Source of the DNA: Frigoribacterium sp. Leaf415
GTDB taxonomy: Bacteria; Actinomycetota; Actinomycetes; Actinomycetales; Microbacteriaceae
Length of the DNA stretch: 64,000 nt
Direction of reading: 5' to 3'
Assembly (NCBI RefSeq): GCF_001424645.1
Contig: NZ_LMQR01000001.1
Span: 923,301-987,300 of the forward strand
Below the pieces are notes generated by a model, which was not told where the DNA came from, searched no databases, and saw nothing but the letters and a program-made list of their open reading frames with translations. Both the position numbers and the translations under genes were made by a program. Each line of letters starts with the position of its first letter. The first letter of the stretch is position 1. Positions 21,007-30,276 of the stretch are shown here, one piece after another.

Positions 21007-21084
21007 CGCGCCGCCGCTAGAGTTGCCGGGTACCTCGACCGACCGGGCACCCAGCTCGGGCCTCAACTCATCGGAGCATCACAC

Positions 21085-22470
<1,386 letters not shown>

Positions 22471-22499
22471 CTGTCTGGGTCGGCGCCCCCGCCGGGCCC

Positions 22500-22690
22500 T
22501 CGTCGTGCACCCCCTGCACGTCGAGGGCCCGTCCTGCGTCGTGCACCCGCCCCGCCCCGCCCCGCGGGCCCGCCCGGCGTCGCCCACCCCGCGTCGCGCA
22601 CCTGCTGCACGTCGCCCCGTCCCGCGTCGTGCACCCGCCCCACGTCGTTTCGTCCGTCGTCCTGCACCCGCCCCACGTCGCCCCGTCGTG
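22500..22690. repeat. Degenerate ~33-bp tandem repeat
   Basis: At least four diverged units built on CGTCGTGCACCCGCCCCACG fill the space after glyS. The minus-strand reading frame shows the same periodicity as an 11-residue repeat, but coding is not supported. The rest of the 580-bp gap to the next gene is two hairpin elements and GC-rich filler. Confidence 0.55.
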
Positions 22691-22691
22691 C

Positions 22692-22777
22692 GTCGGCAAC
22701 TCCTGCCCCCTGCGCCCCCGCGCTTCGAACACCCGGCGTGTCGTGTGCCCGAAGCGCACGGGGCAGGAGTTCCCGAC
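22692..22777. repeat. GTCGGCAACTCC hairpin element, copy B1 (86 bp)
   Basis: Left arm GTCGGCAACTCCTGCCCC; right arm ends CAGGAGTTCCCGAC, with one changed base in the terminal repeat. The stem extends to about 24 bp with two mismatches. An inner GCGCTTCG/CGAAGCGC stem allows nearly the whole unit to fold. Confidence 0.85.
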
Positions 22778-22846
22778 CGCCCCCCGCGCGCGCGCCCGCC
22801 CCCGGTGCCCACGCACCAGGTCGCAGCCGGTCCGCCCGCCCGGTCC

Positions 22847-22932
22847 GTCGGCAACTCCTGCCTCCTGCTGCGCCCGGGGCCGAGCACGCGGCGTGTCATC
22901 CGGCGACGACGCAGGAGGCAGGAGTTGTCCAC
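22847..22932. repeat. GTCGGCAACTCC hairpin element, copy B2 (86 bp)
   Basis: Left arm GTCGGCAACTCCTGCCTCC; right arm GGAGGCAGGAGTTGTCCAC. A perfect 17-bp inner part (CAACTCCTGCCTCCTGC and complement) is flanked by two decayed outer bases. The length matches A and B1 copies although the loop sequence differs. Confidence 0.85.
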
Positions 22933-23050
22933 GCCGGACCGGCGCTCAGTGCGACGAGGGCTCGCCCCCAAGATCCCCGCGTGAGGCTGTCGTCCCCAGG
23001 CCGCCCGCGCTGCCCGCGGTAGAGGGGCACCGTCCGGCACGCTGCGGGAC

Positions 23051-24019
23051 ATGACAACGATTGCCGAACTCGTCTCCGACGCGGGTGGACTCCTGCACAA
23101 ACGCGATCTCGTCGCGTGGGGTGCCACGGACCGCCACCTGACCGCCGCCGTCCGCTCCCGTTCGGTCAGTCGACCCCGACGCGGCTGGTACTCGACGTGG
23201 CCGCGGCACGACCCGCGGTTCGTCGCCGTCGCGGTGGGAGGCCGACTCACCGGGGCCTCCGCCCTGCACCAGCTCGGGGCCTGGTCGTGGCGACGTCCGC
23301 CGATCACGGTCTCCGTGCCCGAGACCGCGTCACGGCTCCGACGGCGACGCGGTGTCCGGGTGGTCTGGGACCCTGTCGAGCTGGGGGCCCGTGGCTCGAC
23401 CTGGGCCGTGGACCCGCGAGACGCCCTCGCCCGCGCGGTGGTCGAGACGCGGTCCCTCGAGGACGCGGTCATCCTGGTCGACTGGGCCCGCAGGGTCGGC
23501 ATCGTGACCGACGACGAGGACGCCACCGAGGTCCTGGCCCGGAAACGTGCCGACGCCGCGGGGCTGGTGGCCTGGAGCGACGGGGGAGCCGAGAGCATCC
23601 TCGAGTCGGCGGCCGGGACGCGGCTCCGGCAGGCCGGGCACCATGTCGTGAGACAGGTGCCCGTCGGAGACACGGGCAAGATCCTCGACATGCTCGTCGA
23701 CGGGATCGTCGGTCTCGAGACCGACGGTCGCGAGCACCACGAGAGACGGTTCGACCGGGACCGTCTCAAGGACGCAGACATCGCCCTCGACGGGCGTGTG
23801 CCCTTCCGGGCGGGGACGACCATGGTCCGTGACCTGTGGGGCCGCACCTCGACCGCGATCGAGGCCCTGGTCACCACGGCGGGCGGCCCGAGACCGGAGT
23901 CACGTGTCGGCAACTCCTGCCTGCCGCGTGTGCTCGGGCCGCGGGGCCGCAGGAATTGGCGGCTCGCCGCACCGGGCCGACGCGGGAGGCAGGAGTTGCC
24001 GACAGGGGAAGGCGGGTGA
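23051..24019 (+). CDS. AbiEi-like wHTH plus DUF559-type nuclease-fold protein
   Basis: 322 aa. Residues 1-50 (IAELVSDAGGLLHKRDLVAW) resemble the N-terminal winged helix of AbiEi-type antitoxins. Residues 180-290 resemble DUF559/Vsr-like endonuclease folds (ESILESAAGTRLRQAGHHVV, then LDMLVDGIVGLETDGREHH). No toxin partner is adjacent, and solitary copies of this architecture are common in actinobacteria. The last 38 or so codons are a GTCGGCAACTCC hairpin element read as protein (SRVGNSCLPRV to GRQELPTGEGG). The ancestral C-terminus therefore probably ended near 23905. Confidence 0.7.
   Translation: MTTIAELVSDAGGLLHKRDLVAWGATDRHLTAAVRSRSVSRPRRGWYSTWPRHDPRFVAVAVGGRLTGASALHQLGAWSWRRPPITVSVPETASRLRRRRGVRVVWDPVELGARGSTWAVDPRDALARAVVETRSLEDAVILVDWARRVGIVTDDEDATEVLARKRADAAGLVAWSDGGAESILESAAGTRLRQAGHHVVRQVPVGDTGKILDMLVDGIVGLETDGREHHERRFDRDRLKDADIALDGRVPFRAGTTMVRDLWGRTSTAIEALVTTAGGPRPESRVGNSCLPRVLGPRGRRNWRLAAPGRRGRQELPTGEGG
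23906..24003. repeat. GTCGGCAACTCC hairpin element, copy C (98 bp), inside a CDS end
   Basis: Terminal inverted repeats of 23 bp with one mismatch (GTCGGCAACTCCTGCC... and complement at 23981-24003). It supplies the C-terminal residues of the DUF559-type gene. It is 12 bp longer in the loop than the A and B copies. Confidence 0.85.
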
Positions 24020-24028
24020 GGGCGAAGC

Positions 24029-24143
24029 GCGACGGAGCGACGGGGCGAAGCGCGACGGGGCGACGGGGCGATGGGGCGATGGGGCGACGGGGCGATGGGG
24101 TGACGGGGCGACGGGGCGACGGGGCGATGGGGCGACGCGTGAG
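24029..24143. repeat. 9-bp minisatellite GAYGGGGCG
   Basis: About a dozen units of GACGGGGCG or GATGGGGCG run head-to-tail with occasional variants, between the DUF559-type gene and the DsbA-family gene. It looks slippage-prone and may be variable between strains. Confidence 0.75.
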
Positions 24144-24187
24144 GGGGCGCCGGGAATGGGAAGGCCCGGGCGCGAGTTGGGCCTGCC

Positions 24188-24856
24188 GTGACCGCAGACT
24201 CCGCCACCCCGTCCGCGACCGTCAAGGTCGACATCTGGTCCGACATCGCCTGCCCGTGGTGCTTCATCGGCAAGCGCAAGTTCGAGGAGGCCGTGCGACG
24301 TTTCGGCGGCCCCGTCGAGGTCGAGTACCACTCGTTCGAGCTGTCTCCCGACACCCCGGTCGACTTCGAGGGCGACGAGGTCGACTTCCTCTCGAAGCAC
24401 AAGGGCATGCCCGCCGACCAGGTCCGCGGCATGCTCGACACCGTCGCCGGCATCGCGTCCGAGGTCGGCCTCGCCTACGACTTCGAGCACCTGCAGCACA
24501 CCAACACGGTCAAGGCGCACGAGCTGCTGCACTTCGCCAAGGCGAACGGTCGTCAGACCGAGATGAAGGAACGCCTCCTCCACGCCTACTTCGAGGAGGG
24601 CCGCCACGTGGGCCGCGTGGACGATCTCGTCGCGCTGGCCGGCGAGGTCGGCCTCGACGAGCAGGAGGCGCGCGAGGCACTCGAGACCGGACGTCACCTC
24701 GACGACGTGCGGGCCGACCAGGCCCAGGCGCAGGCCTTCGGCATCACCGGAGTCCCGTTCTTCGTCCTCGACGGCAAGTACGGCATCTCGGGCGCACAAG
24801 CTCCCGAGACCTTCGTGCAGGCCCTCGAGCAGGTCGCCTCCGAGGTGGCCCGATGA
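24188..24856 (+). CDS. DsbA family oxidoreductase (FrnE-like)
   Basis: 222 aa thioredoxin-fold protein with no signal peptide, so cytoplasmic. The redox motif CPWC is at residues 22-25 and the cis-Pro loop GVPFFVLDGKYGISGAQ is near residue 190, as in FrnE/polyketide-biosynthesis dithiol isomerases. The GTG at 24188 gives the family N-terminus KVDIWSDIACPWC. Its stop overlaps the small downstream ORF by four bases. Confidence 0.9.
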   Translation: MTADSATPSATVKVDIWSDIACPWCFIGKRKFEEAVRRFGGPVEVEYHSFELSPDTPVDFEGDEVDFLSKHKGMPADQVRGMLDTVAGIASEVGLAYDFEHLQHTNTVKAHELLHFAKANGRQTEMKERLLHAYFEEGRHVGRVDDLVALAGEVGLDEQEAREALETGRHLDDVRADQAQAQAFGITGVPFFVLDGKYGISGAQAPETFVQALEQVASEVAR

Positions 24857-25026
24857 CCGAGCCCGTCGAGGTCGAGAAGCCGTCCGTGCCCTTCACCATG
24901 CTCGGCGCACCGGACGCAGCCGCCTGCGAGGGGGACTCCTGCCTCGTCGTCCTGCCGAGCACCGCCGGTGGGTCATCCGACGGGGTCACGGACGACGAGC
25001 CCGGGAGGCGCGGCGTCAGTCGCTGA
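24853..25026 (+). CDS. Small hypothetical protein, 57 aa
   Basis: ATG at 24853 overlaps the stop of the DsbA-family gene (ATGA), suggesting coupled translation. The encoded N-terminus VPFTMLGAPDAAACEGDSC is ordered and has two Cys five residues apart; the tail is polar. It ends 11 bases inside the convergent ybaK gene. A redox or metal role next to the DsbA-like protein is possible but not shown. Confidence 0.5.
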   Translation: MTEPVEVEKPSVPFTMLGAPDAAACEGDSCLVVLPSTAGGSSDGVTDDEPGRRGVSR

Positions 25027-25540
25027 TGTCGGCCACGGTCGCGTCGTACCCGGCGATCAGGTCGTCGGCCTCGACGAAGGCGCTGAAGCCGTGGGCTCCG
25101 GCACCCAGGGCGACGCGCCTCCCGACGATGCGGGAGTCCGCGACCACCGGCCACGCGGTCGAGCTGCCCAGGGGAGTGATCGTGCCCCGTTCGTACCCGG
25201 TGACCTCGAGGGCGACGTCCGCGCTCGGCATGGACAGCTTGTTGACGCCGACGACCGCTCGGAGCTTCGCCCACGAGATCTGCCGGTCGCCCGGGACGAG
25301 CGCGAACAGGAACGACCCGTCGTGGCGTTTGACCACCAGGCTCTTCACGATGTCGGAGGGCTGCAGTCCGAGCAGCGCGGCGGCGGCCTCGAGCGAGTCG
25401 GCCGCCGGACGCGCCACGATCTCGACCGCGAGACCGTGTGCGGCGGCGTCCGTGCGCACCCGCCCCGTGCCGTCGACCCGCCCCGGGTCGCCCCCGACGT
25501 CCGCGTCGTCCACACCACTCGTCAGCCCGCCGTCGCTCAT
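25016..25540 (-). CDS. YbaK/EbsC-type aminoacyl-tRNA deacylase
   Basis: 174 aa protein of the YbaK/ProX-like trans-editing family, which hydrolyses mischarged tRNA such as Cys-tRNA-Pro. Family landmarks are QPSDIVKSLVVKRHDGSFLFALVPGDRQIS and the C-terminal GSSTAWPVVADSRI and GAGAHGFSAFV. The ATG at 25540 is chosen because TACGAT lies six bases upstream on the minus strand. It is divergent from dusB with a 15-bp gap. Confidence 0.88.
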   Translation of the reverse strand: MSDGGLTSGVDDADVGGDPGRVDGTGRVRTDAAAHGLAVEIVARPAADSLEAAAALLGLQPSDIVKSLVVKRHDGSFLFALVPGDRQISWAKLRAVVGVNKLSMPSADVALEVTGYERGTITPLGSSTAWPVVADSRIVGRRVALGAGAHGFSAFVEADDLIAGYDATVADISD

Positions 25541-25542
25541 GG

Positions 25543-25552
25543 GAGAATCGTA
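25543..25552. promoter_or_regulatory. Overlapping divergent -10 elements for ybaK and dusB
   Basis: On the minus strand TACGAT (25552-25547) ends six bases before the ybaK ATG. On the plus strand GAGAAT (25543-25548) ends seven bases before the dusB ATG. The two hexamers overlap by two bases, so both genes appear to be leaderless and mutually exclusive for polymerase binding. Confidence 0.45.
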
Positions 25553-25555
25553 ACG

Positions 25556-26713
25556 ATGTCCACCACCACCCTGCCCTCGCGCGGTCTCTCGATCGGTCCG
25601 ATCGACGTGGCCTCGCCGGTCGTGCTCGCCCCCATGGCCGGCATCACCAACACGGCCTACCGTCGCCTCTGTCGCGAGTACGGCGCCGGCCTCTACGTCA
25701 GCGAGATGATCACGAGTCGGGCTCTGGTCGAGCGCACGCCCGAGTCGATGCGCCTCATCCAGCACCACGAGTCCGAGACCCCCCGCAGCATCCAGCTCTA
25801 CGGCGTCGAGCCCAACACGGTGGCCGAGGCGGTCACCATGCTCGTCGCCGAGGACCGCGCCGACCACATCGACCTCAACTTCGGCTGCCCGGTCCCCAAA
25901 GTCACCCGCAAGGGTGGCGGTTCGGCCCTCCCCTGGAAGATCGGCCTCTTCCGCGAGATCGTCGAGGGTGCGGTCGCGGCCGCGGGTGACATCCCGGTGA
26001 CCGTCAAGATGCGCAAGGGCATCGACGACGACCACCTCACCTACCTCGAGGCCGGTCGCGCCGCGCAGGGCGCAGGCGTGGCCAGCATCGCGTTGCACGC
26101 GCGCACCGCGGCCGACTTCTACTCGGGCACCGCCGACTGGTCGGCCATCGCGACCCTGAAACAGACGATCACCGACGTGCCGGTCCTCGGCAACGGCGAC
26201 ATCTGGTCGGCGGCCGACGCGCTGCGCATGGTCGACGAGACCGGCTGCGACGGCGTGGTCGTCGGCCGGGGCTGCCTCGGCCGACCGTGGTTGTTCGGTG
26301 ACCTCGCCGCGGCCTTCCGCGGTGAAGACCTCAAGGCCGAGCCGACCCTCGGCGAGGTGGGCCGCGCCTTCCGCCGTCACGCCGAGCTCATGGTCGAGTT
26401 CTGGTCGGGCGACGAGGGGCGGGCCTGCCGAGACATGCGCAAGCACGTCGCCTGGTACTTCAAGGGCTACCCCGTGGGCGGTGAGGTACGGGCGGCTCTC
26501 GCCCTGGCCGACTCGCTGCAGCAGATCGACGACCTGCTCGCCACGATGGACCCCGACGAGCAGTACCCCGGCGAGGCGGCCGAGGGGCCGCGGGGTCGTG
26601 CCGGCAGCCCCAAGCGACCCGCCCTGCCCGACCGGTGGCTCGAGAGCCGCGACCTCGACGAGGCCTTCAAGGCCGAGCTCGCCGCCGCCGAACTGCACCA
26701 CAGCGGCGGCTAG
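25556..26713 (+). CDS. dusB: tRNA-dihydrouridine synthase
   Basis: FMN-dependent enzyme that reduces uridines in the D-loop of tRNA. The 385 aa protein has APMAGITNTAYRRLCREYG at the N-terminus, the catalytic Cys near residue 111 in LNFGCPVPKV, and GNGDIWS plus VGRGCLGRPWLF for FMN phosphate binding. ATG at 25556. The C-terminus has a short charged extension. The dusB-dgt-dnaG order is typical of actinobacteria. Confidence 0.93.
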   Translation: MSTTTLPSRGLSIGPIDVASPVVLAPMAGITNTAYRRLCREYGAGLYVSEMITSRALVERTPESMRLIQHHESETPRSIQLYGVEPNTVAEAVTMLVAEDRADHIDLNFGCPVPKVTRKGGGSALPWKIGLFREIVEGAVAAAGDIPVTVKMRKGIDDDHLTYLEAGRAAQGAGVASIALHARTAADFYSGTADWSAIATLKQTITDVPVLGNGDIWSAADALRMVDETGCDGVVVGRGCLGRPWLFGDLAAAFRGEDLKAEPTLGEVGRAFRRHAELMVEFWSGDEGRACRDMRKHVAWYFKGYPVGGEVRAALALADSLQQIDDLLATMDPDEQYPGEAAEGPRGRAGSPKRPALPDRWLESRDLDEAFKAELAAAELHHSGG

Positions 26714-26760
26714 GCACGCCCGTCAGCGACATCCCTTCCCGTCCCGACCGAGAGGCCCCG

Positions 26761-28032
26761 GTGTCCACCGAAGCCCTGCCGAGTGCTGCCCCCGGGTACG
26801 ACCCCGCCGACTCCGAGCGCTGGTTGCCCGAGCAGCACTCCAACCGGCGCAGCGACTTCGCCCGCGATCGGGCACGTCTGCTGCACTCGAGCGCGCTGCG
26901 TCGTCTGGCGGCGAAGACGCAGGTGCTGAGCCCGACCGCCGGCCTCGACTTCGCCCGCAACCGGCTCACGCACTCGCTCGAGGTCGCGCAGGTCGGCCGT
27001 GAGCTCGCGACGAGCCTGGGCCTCGACCCCGACGTCGTCGACACGGCCTGTCTCGCGCACGATCTCGGCCACCCACCGTTCGGGCACAACGGCGAGCGGG
27101 CCCTGAACGAGTGGTCGTCCGACATCGGCGGCTTCGAGGGCAACGCGCAGACCCTCCGGCTGCTGACCCGCATCGAACCGAAGGTGATCGACGCGACCGG
27201 GCGGAGCTTCGGGCTGAACCTGACCCGCGCGAGCCTCGACGCCAGTTGCAAGTACCCTTGGCCGGCGGCCCAGGGCATCCCCGACCCGGGCGGTCGGATG
27301 AAGTTCGGCTTCTACGACGACGACACGGCCGCCTTCGAGTGGCTGCGCCGGGGTGCTCCGCGTCGGCGACGGTGCGTCGAGGCCCAGGTGATGGACCTCA
27401 GCGACGACATCGCGTACTCCGTCCACGACTTCGAGGACGCCGTGGTCAACGGGTACGTCGACGTCGCGGCCCTGGGGGCCCGGGTCGACCACGACTCGCT
27501 CGTCACGGCCATGCACGCGTGGGTCGGCGGCGAGCTCAGCCGCGACGAGCTGACCGAGGCCTTCGACCGGTTGCAGGCGCTGCCGTTCTGGCTCGAGTCG
27601 TACGACGGCAGCCGGTTCGCGCAGGCCCGCCTCAAGAACCTCACGAGTCAGCTGATCGGCCGGTTCGCCGGCTCGGCCACGCAGGCGACCCGCGACTCGT
27701 ATCCCGGTGACGCCCTGATGCGCTTCGGCGCCTCGGTCGTCGTCGCCCCCGACGTGATCGGCGAGATCGCCGTGCTCAAGGGCATCGTCGCGGCCTTCGT
27801 CATGACGAGTGACGACCGGCAGCCGGTCTACCTGCGGCAGCGCGAGGTGCTCACCGGCCTCGCCGACGCCCTCTGGCAGGCGGGCCCTTCCGAACTCGAC
27901 CGGGGCTTCGCGGCCGACTGGGCCTCGGCCGACGACGACGCCGCGAGGCGTCGGGTCGTCGTCGACCAGGTCGCCTCGCTGACCGACCAGAGCGCCATGG
28001 CCTGGCACGACCGGCTGACCGCCGGCCGCTGA
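26761..28032 (+). CDS. dgt: Deoxyguanosinetriphosphate triphosphohydrolase-like protein
   Basis: HD-domain dNTPase (423 aa) that converts dNTP to deoxynucleoside and triphosphate, controlling pool size. Metal-binding residues are in RLTHSLEVAQ and in LAHDLGHPPFGHNGE (HD near residues 100-101), with a later Asp in MDLSDDIAYSVHD. The GTG at 26761 follows GAGAGG. It lies between dusB and dnaG, the standard location. Confidence 0.92.
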   Translation: MSTEALPSAAPGYDPADSERWLPEQHSNRRSDFARDRARLLHSSALRRLAAKTQVLSPTAGLDFARNRLTHSLEVAQVGRELATSLGLDPDVVDTACLAHDLGHPPFGHNGERALNEWSSDIGGFEGNAQTLRLLTRIEPKVIDATGRSFGLNLTRASLDASCKYPWPAAQGIPDPGGRMKFGFYDDDTAAFEWLRRGAPRRRRCVEAQVMDLSDDIAYSVHDFEDAVVNGYVDVAALGARVDHDSLVTAMHAWVGGELSRDELTEAFDRLQALPFWLESYDGSRFAQARLKNLTSQLIGRFAGSATQATRDSYPGDALMRFGASVVVAPDVIGEIAVLKGIVAAFVMTSDDRQPVYLRQREVLTGLADALWQAGPSELDRGFAADWASADDDAARRRVVVDQVASLTDQSAMAWHDRLTAGR

Positions 28033-28038
28033 GCCCCC

Positions 28039-28080
28039 CGAGGAGGCGCGGGTCCTCCCCAGCCCCACCGCGCCTCCTCG
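28039..28080 (+). terminator. Inverted AGGAGGCGCG pair hairpin, 3' of dgt
   Basis: A perfect 13-bp stem (CGAGGAGGCGCGG and complement at 28068-28080) with a 16-nt loop begins seven bases after the dgt stop and precedes the dnaG promoter. No T-tract. Confidence 0.55.
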
Positions 28081-28127
28081 TCCTCCCGCGGTCGGCCCAC
28101 CGGGTCGGCGCCGTCGGTGGCGCGATC

Positions 28128-28133
28128 TAGAAT
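28128..28133 (+). promoter_or_regulatory. Predicted -10 element, leaderless dnaG transcript
   Basis: TAGAAT ends six bases before the GTG at 28140, so the transcript would start at the initiation codon. Confidence 0.55.
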
Positions 28134-28139
28134 CGACAC

Positions 28140-30047
28140 GTGCCCGGCCTGATCAAACGCAACGACATCGACGAGGTCCGGTCGCGCACCAACATCGCCG
28201 ACATCGTCGGCGACCACGTCACGCTCAAGGGTGCCGGTGTGGGGTCGCTCAAGGGCCTCTGTCCGTTCCACGACGAGCGCAGCCCGAGCTTCCACGTGCG
28301 ACCCCAGGTGGGTCGCTACCACTGCTTCGGCTGCGGTGAGGACGGCGACGTCTTCAGCTTCGTGATGAAGACCGACCACACGACCTTCCAAGAGGCGGTC
28401 GAGCGCATGGCGGCCCGCATCGGCTTCGAGCTGCACTACGAAGACGGCGGTCAGGCCAGCGACCACGGCAACCGGGCGCGACTGATCTCGGCGAACGAGG
28501 CCGCCCGAGAGTTCTTCGTGGACCACCTGACGGCCGCCGACGCCGAGCCCGCCCGGCGCTTCCTCGGCGAACGGGGTTTCGACCCGGCCGCGGCCGAGAG
28601 GTTCGGCGTCGGCTTCGCGCCGAAGTCGTTCGACGCCCTGCGGTCCCACCTCAAGGGGCTCGGCTACCGCGACGAAGAACTCGTCACCGCGGGGCTGCTG
28701 AGCCAGGGCGACCGCAGCCCCTACGACCGCTTCCGGGGGCGGCTCGTGTGGCCGATCCGCGACGTCACGGGGTCGACCATCGGGTTCGGCGCCCGTCGAC
28801 TGCTCGAGGACGACAAGGGCCCGAAGTACCTCAACACCCCCGAGACGCCGATCTACCACAAGTCCCAGGTGCTCTACGGGCTCGACCTGGCCCGTCGTGA
28901 CATCTCGAAGGGCAAGCAGGTCGTCATCGTCGAGGGCTACACCGACGTCATGGCGTGCCACCTGGCAGGGGTCACGACGGCCGTGGCGACCTGCGGCACG
29001 TCGTTCGGCGTCGACCACATCAAGCTGTTGCGTCCCATGCTCGGTGATGTCAGCGGGGCCGACACGTCGACCGGCGGCGAGGTCGTGTTCACCTTCGACC
29101 CCGACGAGGCGGGCCAGAAGGCGGCGTCCCGAGCGTTCGCGGAAGAACAGCGGTTCGCCGCACAGACCTTCGTCGCCGTCGCTCCCGACGGGCTCGACCC
29201 GTGCGACCTCAGGCTCAACCGTGGCGACGACGCCGTGCGCCGTCTCATCTCGACGAAACGTCCGATGTTCGAGTTCATGATCCGTCGGCTCATCGACGGG
29301 CACGACCTCGAGACGGTCGAGGGTCGCGTGTCGGCGCTCCGGGCGGCCTCTCCGGTGGTGGCGGGCATCCGTGACCGGTCGATGACGCAGGGCTACGTGC
29401 GATCGCTGGCGGGATGGCTGGGGCTCGACCCGGCCGACGTTGCGCGATCCGTCGACGACGCGAGTCGCGCCTCCTCGGCCCAGAACGCGCTCGAGCGGTC
29501 GCAGCCCAAGAGCGTGACCGACGGCCGGCAGTCGATCACGAGCCTGCCCCCGGTACCCGACGAGCCGGCCGGCCCGAGCCTGCTGACGCTGCCGGGAGAC
29601 CTGACCACCCGGACCGAGCGCGACGCGCTCATGGCGATGCTCCAGCACCCGGCGACGGTCGGCTTCGAGCTCATGCAGCGGGCGGCCCGAGCACGCATCG
29701 AGAACAGTGCCCTGGCGGTCGTCCGCGACGCGATCGGGGCGAGCCTCGACCGCTTCGACTCGGCGGACTGGCTCGACGTCGTCCTCGGCCAGACCCCGTC
29801 GCCGTTCGACGCCCTCGCCAAAGAGCTCGCGGTCGCCCCCATCCCCGAACGCGAGGGACGCGAGATCACGACCTACTGTCGCGGCATAGTCGTCTCGATC
29901 GTCGAACGCGACCTGATCCGTGAGAAATCCGAACTGCTCGGTCAGTCGTTCCGCACCGACATGAAGTCCGAGCCCGATCGCTGGCGCGAGATCCAGGTGC
30001 GCATCGCCGCCGTCGAGGCCGAGCGCCGGTCCGTCCGCCAAGAGTGA
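28140..30047 (+). CDS. dnaG: DNA primase
   Basis: Makes RNA primers for replication. The 635 aa protein has the N-terminal CHC2 zinc finger (C41, H44, C62, C65), a TOPRIM domain (VVIVEGYTDVMA, then FTFDPDEAGQKA), and a C-terminal DnaB-binding region ending in a helical QIRVAAVEAERRSVRQE-like tail. The GTG at 28140 gives the standard MPGLIKRNDIDEVR. An AGGAGGCGCG motif on the opposite strand (29466) lies in the linker near residue 443. Confidence 0.97.
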   Translation: MPGLIKRNDIDEVRSRTNIADIVGDHVTLKGAGVGSLKGLCPFHDERSPSFHVRPQVGRYHCFGCGEDGDVFSFVMKTDHTTFQEAVERMAARIGFELHYEDGGQASDHGNRARLISANEAAREFFVDHLTAADAEPARRFLGERGFDPAAAERFGVGFAPKSFDALRSHLKGLGYRDEELVTAGLLSQGDRSPYDRFRGRLVWPIRDVTGSTIGFGARRLLEDDKGPKYLNTPETPIYHKSQVLYGLDLARRDISKGKQVVIVEGYTDVMACHLAGVTTAVATCGTSFGVDHIKLLRPMLGDVSGADTSTGGEVVFTFDPDEAGQKAASRAFAEEQRFAAQTFVAVAPDGLDPCDLRLNRGDDAVRRLISTKRPMFEFMIRRLIDGHDLETVEGRVSALRAASPVVAGIRDRSMTQGYVRSLAGWLGLDPADVARSVDDASRASSAQNALERSQPKSVTDGRQSITSLPPVPDEPAGPSLLTLPGDLTTRTERDALMAMLQHPATVGFELMQRAARARIENSALAVVRDAIGASLDRFDSADWLDVVLGQTPSPFDALAKELAVAPIPEREGREITTYCRGIVVSIVERDLIREKSELLGQSFRTDMKSEPDRWREIQVRIAAVEAERRSVRQE

Positions 30048-30127
30048 CGCTCTCGGTCGTGTCGAGGGTCCTCGTGTCTGAACGCGCATACATCGCGTGC
30101 ATCAGCCGTCCGGCCCGACCGGACCAG

Positions 30128-30156
30128 TTGGCAAGGGTTCGTTGCGGGCCTGTAAA
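30128..30156 (+). promoter_or_regulatory. Candidate sigma-70 promoter of the ABC transporter operon
   Basis: TTGGCA and TGTAAA are separated by 17 bp in the 229-bp gap after dnaG, which is visibly less GC-rich than its surroundings. It would give a 5' leader of about 115 nt before the substrate-binding protein, whose start at 30277 has a GAAAGAGG Shine-Dalgarno. Confidence 0.4.
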
Positions 30157-30276
30157 CAGTTGCGCGATGAGTCCGTATCAGGCTCACGGGTGTGTTACCA
30201 ATGGACGTTCCCTGAAACGGCCGCGTCCACAGCACGGCCCGGGGCCCCTTGCACACAGAGAAAGAGGTAACCGGAT

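Noticed and set aside
21007..21084. T-box leader for glyS
   Set aside because: The 78-bp gap is too short and lacks the T-box sequence; actinobacterial T-boxes are mostly on ileS.
23051..24019. Complete AbiE-type toxin-antitoxin system
   Set aside because: Only the antitoxin-like N-terminal domain is present; no AbiEii nucleotidyltransferase gene lies nearby.
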